Assembly (NCBI RefSeq): GCF_007992095.1
Contig: NZ_BJZP01000001.1
Span: forward strand, 62,001-126,000
Source of the DNA: Paenirhizobium naphthalenivorans
GTDB lineage: Bacteria > Pseudomonadota > Alphaproteobacteria > Rhizobiales > Rhizobiaceae
DNA length: 64,000 nucleotides
Reading direction: 5' to 3'
Shown here: piece after piece, positions 1-9,992 of the stretch
How the letters are laid out: each line of letters begins with the position of its first letter
How positions within the stretch are numbered: position 1 is the first letter of the stretch
The notes under the pieces: model-generated
Told to the model about the DNA's origin: nothing
Database searches by the model: none
Seen by the model: only the letters and a program-made list of their open reading frames with translations
Program-made: the position numbers and the translations under genes

Positions 1-1880
1 AATCCTTCGCCGAACATCTGATCGTGCTGGAGGTAGCGGTAATCTTGGATCAGGGGATCGATCGGTGCGCCGGAGGTTGCCCAGTCGGGCGACGGACGAT
101 CGTTGCGCCCGATTAGCTGGTGACGGTCTATGATGGCGTAGCGCTCGTTCAGTCGACCGAGAACGCCCGTGTAGAAGGGGTGGCGGTAGCCGGCAAGCCG
201 GACGATATAATAGGGCAGTTGCGAAGGGCTGACCGAGCCAAGATCCTTCTGCACACCGCGCTTTGATGACCAGACAACGAGGGGCGTTTCGTGCTCCTGC
301 TTCATGACGCTGACTGAAGCTTTGCGAGTGGCGACCACGTCCGGCATGTAGCCGGCCTCTGTGTAAACCGTTCCGAGCGGCGGCAGATGGTCACCGAAGA
401 GCACGATGATCGTTTCGCGGCGGCGTTTCTTCGCCCAGTCCATCAGCGACTTCAGACTGTCGTCGGCTTCACGTACACCTTGGGCATAGGTAGCCAAGCT
501 ATCCCGGCTTTGGGACTTCAACGCGGCTGACCGCACGTCGATCGTGTTCTTGGCGTAGCGGTTCCTTTCATAGGGGCCATGGCCCTGCAGGGTGACGGCG
601 AAGAAGAAGAAGGGCTCCTTGGTGCTATCGGCGTTCCGGATGATTTCCTTTGTCAGCGCCTCGTCCGAGGCGAATATGCCGCGCTTGTCCATCACCGGCA
701 TGTTCTCCTCCGACTTGAAGGACTGGAAGCCGAGGGACTGATAGACGTTCGCGCGGTTCCAGAACCAGCTCTGGAACGGATGGAAGGCGCGCGTCACGTA
801 ACCCTTGGAGGCAAAAAAGGTTGCCAGCGAAGGGAGTGGGCGGCGGACATACTGCTGATAGGGAATGCTGCCATAGGGCAGGAAAGCGTTGGAAAAGCCG
901 GTCAAAGCCTCGAATTCGACATTGGCGGTCATGCCGCCGAATTCCGGTGAGAACATATTGCCCGAGGCATTCTTGCGTATGGTAGGCATCGGATCGGGCG
1001 AGAGCGTCGTATTGCCAAGACGTGTCGGGTCCCACAGCGATTCGCTCATGACCATGATGACATCGGCATCGCGGCCGGCAAAGAAGTTTGCCGGCAGCCG
1101 TTCGGGGGCGATGTCGGCGATGGCGTCGGCGCCGTAGCCGTGCGGTGCCTGCACATTGGCCATGGGCACGTTAAAGGCAAACGCCAGGAGAAAGCCGTTG
1201 TGGCGGTAGTTTTCCTGCTGATCCCACATCATGGGCACAATGTTCAGGCGGTCTCGGATGTAGGAGAACGAATTCGGATCCATCAGCGACAGGAAGCCGC
1301 CGATCAGTGGCAGGGCGACGACCAGGCGGACGAGCTTCGACAGCGGAGAAAGGGCCGGAAGGTGGCGACGGCCGAGCACCAAAAGGTAACCGAGCAGGAC
1401 AAGGAGAGCCAGGACGCCCGCAACCAGTCCGATCGAGGCGAAAGGGCGGGCGGCGAACATGACGGGTACGAGTTCGCCGATCTGGCGGCCGAACAGCATG
1501 TCGCTCGGATAGAGGGGATCGGAAAGATACTGTTGCTTCTGCATCGACAGAAATGCCGGCAGGAGCGCCACCGGAACGAGGATCAAGGCCGACTGGTGCG
1601 CCCGGCCGAAGAGCGAGTCGGCCGCGATGAACAGCAGAAAGAGCACCAGCACGGCAACCATGCCCGGGCGCGTTGGTGAAAGAAGGTACTCGGCGATGCC
1701 GGACAGCGTGCCGCGGGCCAGCCATTCGGTGAGTATGACTGTCACAAGGGCAAGAACCAGCGTGTTGAACATCCGGCCGGCCGCGCGTAATGCTGCGGTG
1801 CGCTCCCGGGGCGCCGCCCCCTCTTGTGAAAGTACGGAATTTGCGACGGGCATTCCCGGCTCGGAGACGATCTCGGCCAA
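1..1880 (-). CDS. LtaS/OpgB-type sulfatase-fold phosphoglycerol transferase (3-prime end outside window)
   Basis: The minus-strand frame is open from a TTG at 1880 to the left window edge, about 626 residues, with no stop inside. The TTG is chosen because a GGAG lies six bases upstream; the first in-frame ATG would cost nine residues. The N-terminal third has about five hydrophobic segments, the first near residues 40-58. The rest is an alkaline-phosphatase/sulfatase fold: SESLWDP near residue 278 (metal-ligand Glu), GGMTANVEF near 317 (nucleophile Thr), LQGHGPY near 432 and FGDHLPP near 493 (metal-binding Asp-His). Lipoteichoic acid synthase and the OpgB/CgmB enzymes share this architecture; in rhizobia such proteins add phosphoglycerol to periplasmic cyclic glucans. 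That substrate is an inference here. The missing C-terminus should be short. Confidence 0.85.
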   Translation of the reverse strand, partial: MAEIVSEPGMPVANSVLSQEGAAPRERTAALRAAGRMFNTLVLALVTVILTEWLARGTLSGIAEYLLSPTRPGMVAVLVLFLLFIAADSLFGRAHQSALILVPVALLPAFLSMQKQQYLSDPLYPSDMLFGRQIGELVPVMFAARPFASIGLVAGVLALLVLLGYLLVLGRRHLPALSPLSKLVRLVVALPLIGGFLSLMDPNSFSYIRDRLNIVPMMWDQQENYRHNGFLLAFAFNVPMANVQAPHGYGADAIADIAPERLPANFFAGRDADVIMVMSESLWDPTRLGNTTLSPDPMPTIRKNASGNMFSPEFGGMTANVEFEALTGFSNAFLPYGSIPYQQYVRRPLPSLATFFASKGYVTRAFHPFQSWFWNRANVYQSLGFQSFKSEENMPVMDKRGIFASDEALTKEIIRNADSTKEPFFFFAVTLQGHGPYERNRYAKNTIDVRSAALKSQSRDSLATYAQGVREADDSLKSLMDWAKKRRRETIIVLFGDHLPPLGTVYTEAGYMPDVVATRKASVSVMKQEHETPLVVWSSKRGVQKDLGSVSPSQLPYYIVRLAGYRHPFYTGVLGRLNERYAIIDRHQLIGRNDRPSPDWATSGAPIDPLIQDYRYLQHDQMFGEG

Positions 1881-1927
1881 TGCACTCTCCAGAAACGAAC
1901 AAGAAGCTTAATAAAAGTTTCGCATAG

Positions 1928-1945
1928 CTGTCACATAGTCGTCAT
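1928..1945 (+). promoter_or_regulatory. Candidate PHO box (PhoB site)
   Basis: CTGTCACATAGTCGTCAT matches the direct-repeat PhoB consensus CTGTCAT-N4-CTGTCAT at 11 of 14 defined positions with the correct four-base spacer. It lies 48 bases upstream of the phosphoglycerol transferase start and 128 bases upstream of nadE, and the repeats read in the nadE direction. It is a pattern match only. Confidence 0.4.
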
Positions 1946-2073
1946 GAACGCTAGATGAACTATGCCTTGGGAACGTTTGTGCCGCTCATTTTGCTGCCGT
2001 ATGTTGCGCTGCATCATCTCGTGCCAGTGCCGTCGACGTTGCGAAGGTGCGCGGCACGCGCTAAGTCAAGACC

Positions 2074-3753
2074 ATGAGCGATAATCAGAACCGACCCGAT
2101 ACTCTCCGCATTGCAATTGCACAGCTCGACCCGACTGTCGGCGATGTCGCCGGCAATCTTGCCAAGGCCCGGGAGGCGCGTGCCGAAGCCGCCGCCCAAG
2201 GTGCCGATCTGCTCCTGTTGACGGAACTCTTCATCTCCGGTTATCCGCCGGAGGATCTGGTTGTTAAATCGGCCTTCCTCCGATCGTGTCTTGTGGCTGT
2301 GGAGCAACTGGCCGCCGACACGGCCGACGGCGGGCCTGGTGTCATTGTCGGTTTTCCACGCAGTGACGCGAAAGGGCGTTACAATTCCGTCGCTGTTCTC
2401 GACGGTGGCAAGATTATCGCGACCCGCGACAAGGTCGATTTGCCGAACTATGGCGAGTTTGACGAGAAGCGCGTCTTTATCGCCGGCGACATGCCGGGGC
2501 CGGTGAATTTCCGCGGCGTCCGTATCGGTGTCCCAGTCTGCGAGGATATATGGGGCGATCTCGGTGTGTGCGAGACGCTTGCTGAATCCGGTGCGGAAAT
2601 CCTGCTGGTGCCGAACGGTTCGCCGTATTTCCGCGAGAAGGTTGATATTCGCCATCAGGTGGTGCTTCGTCAGGTGATCGAGACCGGACTGCCGCTGATT
2701 TATGCGAACCAGTTGGGCGGCCAGGATGAATTGGTGTTCGACGGCGCGAGCTTCGCCTTCAATGCGGATAAGACGCTCGCATTCCAGATGAGCCAGTTCG
2801 AAGCTGCGCTCTCGGTAACCATGTGGAAGCGCTCCGCCGACGGTTGGCGCTGTAGCGAGGGGCCGATGTCGCGGATTCCGGGTAAGGAAGAGGCTGACTA
2901 CCGCGCCTGCATGCTGGGCTTTCGCGACTATGTGAACAAGAATGGCTTCAAGAGCGTTGTGCTGGGGCTGTCCGGCGGGATCGACTCCGCCATCTGTGCG
3001 GCAATCGCCGTCGATGCGCTGGGTGAGGAGCGGGTGCGCGCGATCATGCTGCCCTACCGATACACCTCGCAGGAATCGCTGAGCGATGCCGCGGCCTGTG
3101 CCAAGGCCCTCGGCTGCCATTACGATACCGTGCCGATTGCCGAGCCGGTCGAGGGCTTTCTCTCGGCGCTTTCGGATATGTTCGAGGGCACCGAGAGCGG
3201 CATTACGGAAGAGAACCTGCAAAGCCGTACGCGCGGCACGATCCTGATGGCTATCTCCAACAAGTTCGGCTCGATGGTGGTCACTACGGGCAATAAGTCG
3301 GAAATGTCGGTTGGTTATGCGACGCTCTACGGCGACATGAACGGTGGCTTTAATCCGATCAAGGATCTGTACAAGATGCAGGTCTATGCGCTCTCCGCTT
3401 GGCGTAACAAGAACGTGCCGCCAGGTGCGCTCGGCCCTTCGGGCGAGGTGATCCCCGCCAATATTCTTTCCAAGGCACCGTCGGCTGAGCTGCGGCCCAA
3501 CCAGACCGACCAAGACTCGCTGCCGCCCTATCCGGTGCTGGACGACATTCTTGAATGTCTGGTCGAGAAGGAGATGTCGGTCGAGGAGATCGTCGCGCGC
3601 GGTCATGAGATCGCGATCGTCCATCGCGTCGAGCATCTGCTTTACCTTGCCGAATACAAGCGGCGGCAATCGGCACCGGGAGTGAAAATCACCCGCAAGA
3701 ATTTCGGCCGCGACCGGCGCTATCCGATCACCAACCGTTTCAGGGACCGCTGA
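2074..3753 (+). CDS. nadE: Glutamine-dependent NAD+ synthetase
   Basis: The 559-residue protein makes NAD+ from deamido-NAD+, ATP and glutamine, the last step of NAD synthesis, in the cytoplasm. The N-terminal part is a nitrilase-fold glutaminase with the expected Glu-Lys-Cys triad: E51 in LLLTELF, K120 in RDKVDLPNYGEF and C156 in PVCEDIWGD. The C-terminal part is the ATP-pyrophosphatase synthetase domain with the PP-loop SGGIDS at 300-305 and TTGNKSEMSVGY further on. The length is usual for the two-domain alphaproteobacterial form. The gene stands alone; the cobalamin riboswitch of the next gene begins 150 bases downstream. A possible PHO box lies upstream. A long frame on the opposite strand across this gene is a codon-usage shadow. 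Confidence 0.97.
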   Translation: MSDNQNRPDTLRIAIAQLDPTVGDVAGNLAKAREARAEAAAQGADLLLLTELFISGYPPEDLVVKSAFLRSCLVAVEQLAADTADGGPGVIVGFPRSDAKGRYNSVAVLDGGKIIATRDKVDLPNYGEFDEKRVFIAGDMPGPVNFRGVRIGVPVCEDIWGDLGVCETLAESGAEILLVPNGSPYFREKVDIRHQVVLRQVIETGLPLIYANQLGGQDELVFDGASFAFNADKTLAFQMSQFEAALSVTMWKRSADGWRCSEGPMSRIPGKEEADYRACMLGFRDYVNKNGFKSVVLGLSGGIDSAICAAIAVDALGEERVRAIMLPYRYTSQESLSDAAACAKALGCHYDTVPIAEPVEGFLSALSDMFEGTESGITEENLQSRTRGTILMAISNKFGSMVVTTGNKSEMSVGYATLYGDMNGGFNPIKDLYKMQVYALSAWRNKNVPPGALGPSGEVIPANILSKAPSAELRPNQTDQDSLPPYPVLDDILECLVEKEMSVEEIVARGHEIAIVHRVEHLLYLAEYKRRQSAPGVKITRKNFGRDRRYPITNRFRDR

Positions 3754-3902
3754 CGGCCTTCGACCATCTCCGCAAGTCAGATGTTTGACCGCCACTGATG
3801 GGGGCGGTGTGTTTGCCTATGTCCGCTATTTTTCATTTGGGCGACCTGACAGGCCGCGAAATGCCCGCTTGCCTTGCTTGTCGCAAACTGTAGAGATCTT
3901 CA

Positions 3903-4861
<959 letters not shown>

Positions 4862-5040
4862 CCGTCGGCTACGATGCCAATTAGTTCCGTAGGCGACTGC
4901 TATATTTAATGTTCGTTAAATGTCAGGTATTAAACGTGTTTTTGCTTGGGAGTTTTCTCCACCCTTTGCATGATGCGAGTTTTGCGCGCCGGATGTCTTG
5001 GCGGGGCGATTTCAATATTTCGTCGTTCATCGGGGTTTCA

Positions 5041-6918
5041 ATGAGTCTCCTTCATATTCGCCTAGGTAAGGCTGTTCCGGCAGCGATCGGAGCGCTTGTC
5101 TTCGTAAGCGTCTCAGTGCTCGCCATATCCGATCTCGTCGGTCAGCGGCAGCTCGAGGCTGTCATTGGCCTCTATGAAAGGGAACGTAACGCCGACGTGC
5201 TCGTACGTGAGTTGATCGCAAGCCAAAAAGAGGTGGAGCTGGCAATTGTCAGCACGCAGGAGGCTTTGACCGATATTTCCGCTACGCAGGCCAAGGACGG
5301 GCTGAATGATGGCTTTGCACTCGCCGAGCAGGAGGCCGAACGCCTGGGCAAACTTGTCGCGCGCATTGGGGAGCTTGCTGGTGCCTTGGATGCGCCCGAC
5401 CTAGTGCCCGCGATGAGGCTTCTTGCCGACCGTTTTGCCGAGTTCCACACGGCGGGTATAGCGATGGCCAATGCCTATATTGCCGGCGGTCCGACGGAAG
5501 GCAACAAGCAGATGGCAGGTTTTGATGGTTTCTCCGATGCCCTGCAAAAAGAAATCGAGGCGACCAACGCCATCGTAAATGCGGTGGTCGCTCGTGAGAC
5601 CAACGCGGCGATATCGGACATCACAGAGGCCCGGCGGGATTCGCATGATCTGGCTCTTGTGCTCGTCGCGCTCGGCGTAATCATGCTCGCCAGTGGAGGC
5701 AGCCTTGCGATCTTCGTCATGCGGCGTTTGCTGAACCCGCTCAACCGCGCAACCGCAGCGATGAACAGGCTCGCGGAAGGGCAGGTGGACGTTCAGCTCG
5801 CCGGCATTGAGCGCTCCGATGAAATCGGCGACCTTGCCCGCGCGTTCCAGAATTTCCGTGAGAACCTGATTGCCCGCCGCGAGGCCGAGGCCGACGAAAA
5901 GCGCAATCGTGACCGGCTGGCGGAGATCCAGTCGATGAATGATGCCGAGCGCATCGCGGAGCTTAACCGCACCAAGATGACGGTGGATGTCCTCGCTGAT
6001 GCCCTCAACCGTCTTGCGCAGGGCGACCTTGCGTCGCGCATCGACACACGCTTTGAGGGCGAGTACGATCGCTTGCGGTTGAATTTCAACCAGTCTGCGG
6101 AGCGGCTGCAGGCCGCCATGTCCGGCATTACCGGCGTGTCGCATGAGATCCGCTCCAGTTCAGCCGAACTGCGCGCGGCTTCCGACGATCTTGCCCGCCG
6201 GACCGAGCAGCAGGCGGCCGCCCTGGAAGAGACTGCGGCCGCCCTCAATCAAATCACCACGACGGTTGGGAATTCGGCGGCAATTGCCGACAGCGCCAGC
6301 CATAAGGTCGGCGAAGCCAACCACCGTGCCCAGCAATCGGATGAGATTGTGCGTAATGCGATCACCGCGATGGATAATATCGAGGAAAGCTCGTCGCAGA
6401 TCGGCAAGATTATCGGCGTGATCGACGAGATCGCCTTCCAGACCAATCTTCTGGCTCTTAATGCCGGTGTCGAGGCGGCGCGGGCTGGGGAGGCTGGCAA
6501 GGGCTTCGCGGTAGTCGCCCAGGAAGTGCGCGAACTGGCTCAACGCTCGGCCAATGCGGCCAAGGAGATTACCGTTCTGGTCGGACGGGCGAGCGAGGCG
6601 GTCAGTTCCGGGGTCTCTCTGGTCAATCAGTCAGGCGAGATTCTCAGTCTGATTCAGGCCAATGTCATGGAAATCAACGCGGACATTCGCGCCATCGTCA
6701 AGGGCGCGCATGAGCAGGCTATCGGGCTTCAGGAAATCAATGGTGCGATCACGCAGATGGACCAGGTGACTCAGCAGAACGCTGCCATGGTCGAGCAGAG
6801 TACCGCATCGGCCCACAAGCTTGCGCAGGAGGCCGAGGAGCTGTTTGCTCAGCTGGGACAGTTTGAGATTGGCAGCGTACGGACCTTGCCGACGCCGAGT
6901 TGGACGCGTGCTGCCTGA
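5041..6918 (+). CDS. Methyl-accepting chemotaxis protein with tandem HAMP domains
   Basis: A membrane chemoreceptor of 625 residues. The frame could begin at 4909, but the ATG at 5041 puts the first transmembrane helix at residues 10-32, as is normal, so it is preferred. An extracytoplasmic helical region (33-200) follows, then a second membrane helix (203-225), a HAMP domain, a second HAMP-like segment around 325-375, and the signalling hairpin whose tip includes [20 protein letters not shown] near residue 463. The C-terminus ends in TPSWTRAA, so no CheR-tethering pentapeptide is evident. The ligand cannot be told; the sensor region is short and mostly helical. It is monocistronic, with a strong hairpin just after the stop. 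Confidence 0.93.
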   Translation: MSLLHIRLGKAVPAAIGALVFVSVSVLAISDLVGQRQLEAVIGLYERERNADVLVRELIASQKEVELAIVSTQEALTDISATQAKDGLNDGFALAEQEAERLGKLVARIGELAGALDAPDLVPAMRLLADRFAEFHTAGIAMANAYIAGGPTEGNKQMAGFDGFSDALQKEIEATNAIVNAVVARETNAAISDITEARRDSHDLALVLVALGVIMLASGGSLAIFVMRRLLNPLNRATAAMNRLAEGQVDVQLAGIERSDEIGDLARAFQNFRENLIARREAEADEKRNRDRLAEIQSMNDAERIAELNRTKMTVDVLADALNRLAQGDLASRIDTRFEGEYDRLRLNFNQSAERLQAAMSGITGVSHEIRSSSAELRAASDDLARRTEQQAAALEETAAALNQITTTVGNSAAIADSASHKVGEANHRAQQSDEIVRNAITAMDNIEESSSQIGKIIGVIDEIAFQTNLLALNAGVEAARAGEAGKGFAVVAQEVRELAQRSANAAKEITVLVGRASEAVSSGVSLVNQSGEILSLIQANVMEINADIRAIVKGAHEQAIGLQEINGAITQMDQVTQQNAAMVEQSTASAHKLAQEAEELFAQLGQFEIGSVRTLPTPSWTRAA

Positions 6919-6945
6919 GGGCGGTTCGTTTCATGACCGATATAA

Positions 6946-6975
6946 ACAATGGCCGGGCGAAAGCCCGGCCATTGT
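6946..6975 (+). terminator. Hairpin after the chemoreceptor gene
   Basis: A perfect 13-bp stem (6946-6958 with 6963-6975) with a GAAA tetraloop starts 28 bases after the stop codon. There is no U-run on either strand, so termination efficiency is uncertain; the very stable stem may also protect the 3-prime end. It lies between convergent genes. Confidence 0.6.
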
Positions 6976-7080
6976 CTTGCCATAGGCTGGCAAGTCTGTG
7001 CCGTGGCAAAGTGGCAGCAAGTCGCGCAGGCCGTTCGTGGGAGCCGCCTATGAGGCGTTTGAGGTAAGCGCTTTCCCGGC

Positions 7081-8154
7081 CTATTGCTGCTGGAGCGGTT
7101 GGAGGCCCGGTACGGCGGGATTGCGCAGATCAATGCTGCCTGTCCCGGTGGGCAGGAAGGTCGGGCCTACCTGGCGGATCGTGCTTGCCGGATCGTAGGT
7201 GCGCTCTGCCGGCGTTGCTGGTTCGGCCGCACCGGTTTCCCGGCTGGCCGTTCCGCTGGTCGTGCCGCCGACGTGAATGACGGCTTTGTCGTTTTGGCCA
7301 TCGATACCGTGCGGTGTATTCTGCCCTTGCAAGCGGCGGTAATAGCCGGCGAAATCGCAGCTGCAGGCGGGTTGTTCGCCGCTTGCACGGTTCAGATAGG
7401 CAAAAGCGGTTGGCAGCGAACGGTAGGGCCGGCCGGTCTCGGCGGAGACCATGTCGGCACTCTCGGCGGTGCGGATCGAATGGTAATAGAGCTCGGTCTC
7501 CGTGTCAGGGCACATCTGTTGGCATATAAGCGTATCTCGACGGAAGTTGAGCGGCGAGGTATTGGATGAAATCGGGAAGAAAGCCCCGTCGCAGGTTCGG
7601 ACGCAAAGGGTTCGCAGGCTGCCGTGCCCGGTCGGGGCCTGAAACTGGGGCGACAAGCCGACCTGCGTGTCGGGCTCGGGCGCGGCAGGGCGTATGACAC
7701 GGTCGGCGGCGGCCGAGGACGGCTCCGCAGGCTGTTCCGCATTGCAGCCATTGCTCTCGAGGGCGGCCAGTAGGTGCTGGCGGCGCGGGTTGCTGTCGCT
7801 GCCGGTATCACGCAAACCATCGCGCTTGGCCGCGAGTGCCAGCTTGTTGGCCTGCATGCGGGCGAGCGTGTTCGATAGTTCGTCGCATTGGTTCCGTCCG
7901 TCGGAGCCATAGACGACAATCGATCCGCCGCAGCCCAGGCGCCGCAGGTCGTGCTGGACTTTGCGGATTTCCATGTTTTGCCGCGCGATCGCGCTAGAAT
8001 AGCGGCGCATCTCGCCCGTGTCGGCAATCACTTCCGGTTCGGAGGCCAGTTGAATGCGCAGGTTCTCGCAGACCACAGAGGCCCGTGCAGCGATAGGCTG
8101 ACAGGACAAGAAGACGGCAAGCGTCAACAGCAAGCGATTTCTGCGATATTGCAA
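7081..8154 (-). CDS. DUF2865 family secreted protein
   Basis: A 357-residue protein with an N-terminal signal peptide (MQYRRNRLLLTLAVFLS, probable cleavage after ARA). It contains many cysteines, including CVRTCDGAFFPIS and CQQMCPDTETELYYH, in the C-terminal half, which matches the rhizobial DUF2865 family. It ends in a low-complexity Pro/Thr/Gln tail. The function is unknown; paired cysteines and export suggest a disulfide-stabilised periplasmic or surface protein. It lies downstream of the luxI-type gene on the same strand, separated by 163 bases that contain a strong hairpin, so it is probably transcribed on its own. Confidence 0.8.
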   Translation of the reverse strand: MQYRRNRLLLTLAVFLSCQPIAARASVVCENLRIQLASEPEVIADTGEMRRYSSAIARQNMEIRKVQHDLRRLGCGGSIVVYGSDGRNQCDELSNTLARMQANKLALAAKRDGLRDTGSDSNPRRQHLLAALESNGCNAEQPAEPSSAAADRVIRPAAPEPDTQVGLSPQFQAPTGHGSLRTLCVRTCDGAFFPISSNTSPLNFRRDTLICQQMCPDTETELYYHSIRTAESADMVSAETGRPYRSLPTAFAYLNRASGEQPACSCDFAGYYRRLQGQNTPHGIDGQNDKAVIHVGGTTSGTASRETGAAEPATPAERTYDPASTIRQVGPTFLPTGTGSIDLRNPAVPGLQPLQQQ

Positions 8155-8271
8155 GTCGCGTCCCCGGTTGGCATCGTTCCGCGTCCGGATTGGTTCGGAG
8201 GCCCATAGGCGTTTTTACTCTAGTTTGCGAGGGCGCAAGCGGCAAACAGGAACACGATTTTGTGTTAACGC

Positions 8272-8300
8272 CGAAGCGCCGCGGCGAGCGCGGCGCTTCG
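8272..8300 (-). terminator. Hairpin downstream of luxI-type gene
   Basis: A perfect 11-bp inverted repeat (8272-8282 with 8290-8300, 7-base loop) begins 18 bases past the stop of the AHL synthase gene. On the minus strand it is followed by GCGTTAACAC rather than a U-run, so it is a terminator candidate rather than a certain one. Confidence 0.55.
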
Positions 8301-8317
8301 TTCAAGAAACCAGGCGG

Positions 8318-8959
8318 TCAGGCTGCACGGGGCTGGTCGAGAGCAATGGGTTCGGCGAGTACCGGACCATTGATTTCGGCGACCGCCTTCATGCGCTGCA
8401 GAAGGTCTGGCGTGACTTCCCACGCGACGGCGACGGCATAGACAGAGCCGATCTTGTGCGGTTCGCCGATCCGCTCACCCGGGCACCCCATGCGTCGGAA
8501 CATACGTTCGAGGAAGACGTCGGTGACCGTGACGATATGACTGAGGCCAGAGGTGAGGCCTAGCTCGCCGACGCCGCACATGAGCTCGGCTGCGGCAATG
8601 GTCACCTGATTGGAGGCCCGATCTTGCGAAATTTCCGGTTCGATGCAGAATCGGCTCGATTCCCAGATCGAGGCACTGCGAATCTCGGCGCGGTCCCCGA
8701 GCAGGATCGGGAAAGTATCGTCGAGCATGTTGGGCCCGAGCGTCGGCAGGAGACGCAGCGACCCGCGCAATTTGCCTTCCGGCGAATAGGAGAGGACATA
8801 GATGGGATTGGCGTCGTCATAGTGGTCGATCTCCATGTCGCCCTCCACCTTCACCTCCCATTTGAGCAGGTCGTGGAAGACCCGCTTGCGCAGGCGGTGC
8901 ATGGCGGCGAGTTCCTCAGAATGGTCATTGCGGTTGGCCCCGTTGATGATCCGGATCAT
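8318..8959 (-). CDS. Acyl-homoserine-lactone synthase (LuxI/SinI family)
   Basis: A 213-residue cytoplasmic enzyme that makes an AHL signal from S-adenosylmethionine and an acyl carrier protein. The ATG at 8959 is preferred over one four codons upstream because GGAG lies six bases before it, and because the family-invariant residues then fall at the LuxI numbering: R24, F28, W34, D45, D48, R69, E100 and R103, all present. The acyl chain length cannot be read from sequence; S. meliloti SinI makes long-chain AHLs. The gene lies downstream of a LuxR-type gene on the same strand and has a 20-bp lux box 57 bases upstream of the start, implying positive feedback by the partner regulator. Confidence 0.93.
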   Translation of the reverse strand: MIRIINGANRNDHSEELAAMHRLRKRVFHDLLKWEVKVEGDMEIDHYDDANPIYVLSYSPEGKLRGSLRLLPTLGPNMLDDTFPILLGDRAEIRSASIWESSRFCIEPEISQDRASNQVTIAAAELMCGVGELGLTSGLSHIVTVTDVFLERMFRRMGCPGERIGEPHKIGSVYAVAVAWEVTPDLLQRMKAVAEINGPVLAEPIALDQPRAA

Positions 8960-9015
8960 TCCAGTCTCCATTTGTTGTGTGGTAGCCGGAGAATGGCGAA
9001 GCGGGCTGAAAATGA

Positions 9016-9035
9016 AACTGTCGGTAGCGACAGGT
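9016..9035 (-). promoter_or_regulatory. lux box upstream of the AHL synthase gene
   Basis: AACTGTCGGTAGCGACAGGT is a 20-bp imperfect dyad in the 128-base gap between the luxR-type gene and luxI. It fits the ACCTGT-N8-ACAGGT layout of LuxR/TraR operators with one outer mismatch. Its centre is about 66 bases from the luxI ATG, so a class II position at -42 would start transcription about 24 bases before the start codon. Confidence 0.72.
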
Positions 9036-9087
9036 CGCGAAATTGCAATTGAGGATTATGATCGCCCGCCGCGAATGTCGAACCGCG

Positions 9088-9834
9088 TCAATGCGTGTCC
9101 GGTTCTGAAATCAGGCCGCGCCAAGCGGCTTCGGCGACCGCTTGGGTGTTGGAAACGACGTTCAGCTTGCGACGGGCATTGGCCATGAAATAGCGGACGG
9201 TGCGTTCAGTGATGCCGAGGATTACGGCGATTTCCCAGTAACTCTTGCCGGCTGCTGACCAGTACAGGGCCTGGCGCTCTCGTTGCGTCAGTCGCAATGC
9301 CGTCTCGTTGTCGTTCCTGCCGGCGCGGTTGTGCTTCAGCAGTGCTGCATGGAACTCGATGGCGAGCGCCTGCAGATCACGGTCGTGGAGCCGACGGAAC
9401 CGCCGCCAGTCGCAGGCGTCAACCCGTCGATGAACGGCCAGCAGGGCTTGGCGTCCCTCATAGGAGATCAGTGGATAGGCAACCCCGCAGGATGTGATGG
9501 CGAGTACGTCGGCGATGCGGTCGAGGCCGGCCCTGGCCGGCGAGCCGGGCTCCAGTTCGTTCCAGTCGAGGGGTTCGATCGCCGCCAAGGCTTGGCGCAG
9601 CGGAGGCTCGAAGACGCGGGGGCCGAGCGCATTGACCCGTTGAGCGGCAGACGGGCCGAAGGTGTGGTGCAGGCGGTGCGGCTTGATGCCAGCCGGAGTG
9701 CAAAGGGTGTCGATGTAAAACACATGGGCGACGTTGAAGGTGGTCTGCAGGTGCCTGAAGAACCGGAGCGGTCGCACGACCTTCTGGCCTCTCAGCCAGT
9801 CCAGCAGGTCGAAATAACCGCCCTGGTCCGTCAT
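9088..9834 (-). CDS. LuxR-family AHL-responsive transcriptional regulator (SinR-like)
   Basis: A 248-residue regulator with an N-terminal autoinducer-binding domain and a C-terminal LuxR helix-turn-helix. The DNA-binding part is clear (LTQRERQALYWSAAGKSYWE through ITERTVRYFMANARRKL, about residues 178-225). The ligand domain is divergent; PLDW near residue 92 and SCGVAYPLI near 120 match conserved pocket positions. It lies immediately upstream of the AHL synthase gene on the same strand, so it is probably its cognate activator acting at the 9016-9035 dyad. The malic enzyme gene is 158 bases upstream on the same strand, with a hairpin between, so co-transcription is unlikely. Confidence 0.9.
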   Translation of the reverse strand: MTDQGGYFDLLDWLRGQKVVRPLRFFRHLQTTFNVAHVFYIDTLCTPAGIKPHRLHHTFGPSAAQRVNALGPRVFEPPLRQALAAIEPLDWNELEPGSPARAGLDRIADVLAITSCGVAYPLISYEGRQALLAVHRRVDACDWRRFRRLHDRDLQALAIEFHAALLKHNRAGRNDNETALRLTQRERQALYWSAAGKSYWEIAVILGITERTVRYFMANARRKLNVVSNTQAVAEAAWRGLISEPDTH

Positions 9835-9928
9835 TCTTGAAACCCTACAAACATACGGGTCAAGAGTGTTCGCCGCAGGGCGTTAAGTCCAGCCGGTATT
9901 TTAGGCGTGCGGTCTTCGCCCACAGCCG

Positions 9929-9952
9929 CCTGTCCTCGGGCGAGAGGACAGG
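9929..9952 (-). terminator. Hairpin after malic enzyme gene
   Basis: CCTGTCCTC pairs with GAGGACAGG around a 6-base loop (9-bp stem) 41 bases beyond the malic enzyme stop. No U-run follows on the minus strand. It separates the malic enzyme gene from the luxR-type gene. Confidence 0.4.
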
Positions 9953-9992
9953 GCGACTGCGCACTCTTCTCCGCAGCCGCGTCGATGACGTG

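Noticed and set aside
2014-3795. A 593-codon open frame on the minus strand
   Set aside because: It lies wholly opposite nadE, has no family motifs and reflects the third-position GC bias of the real gene.
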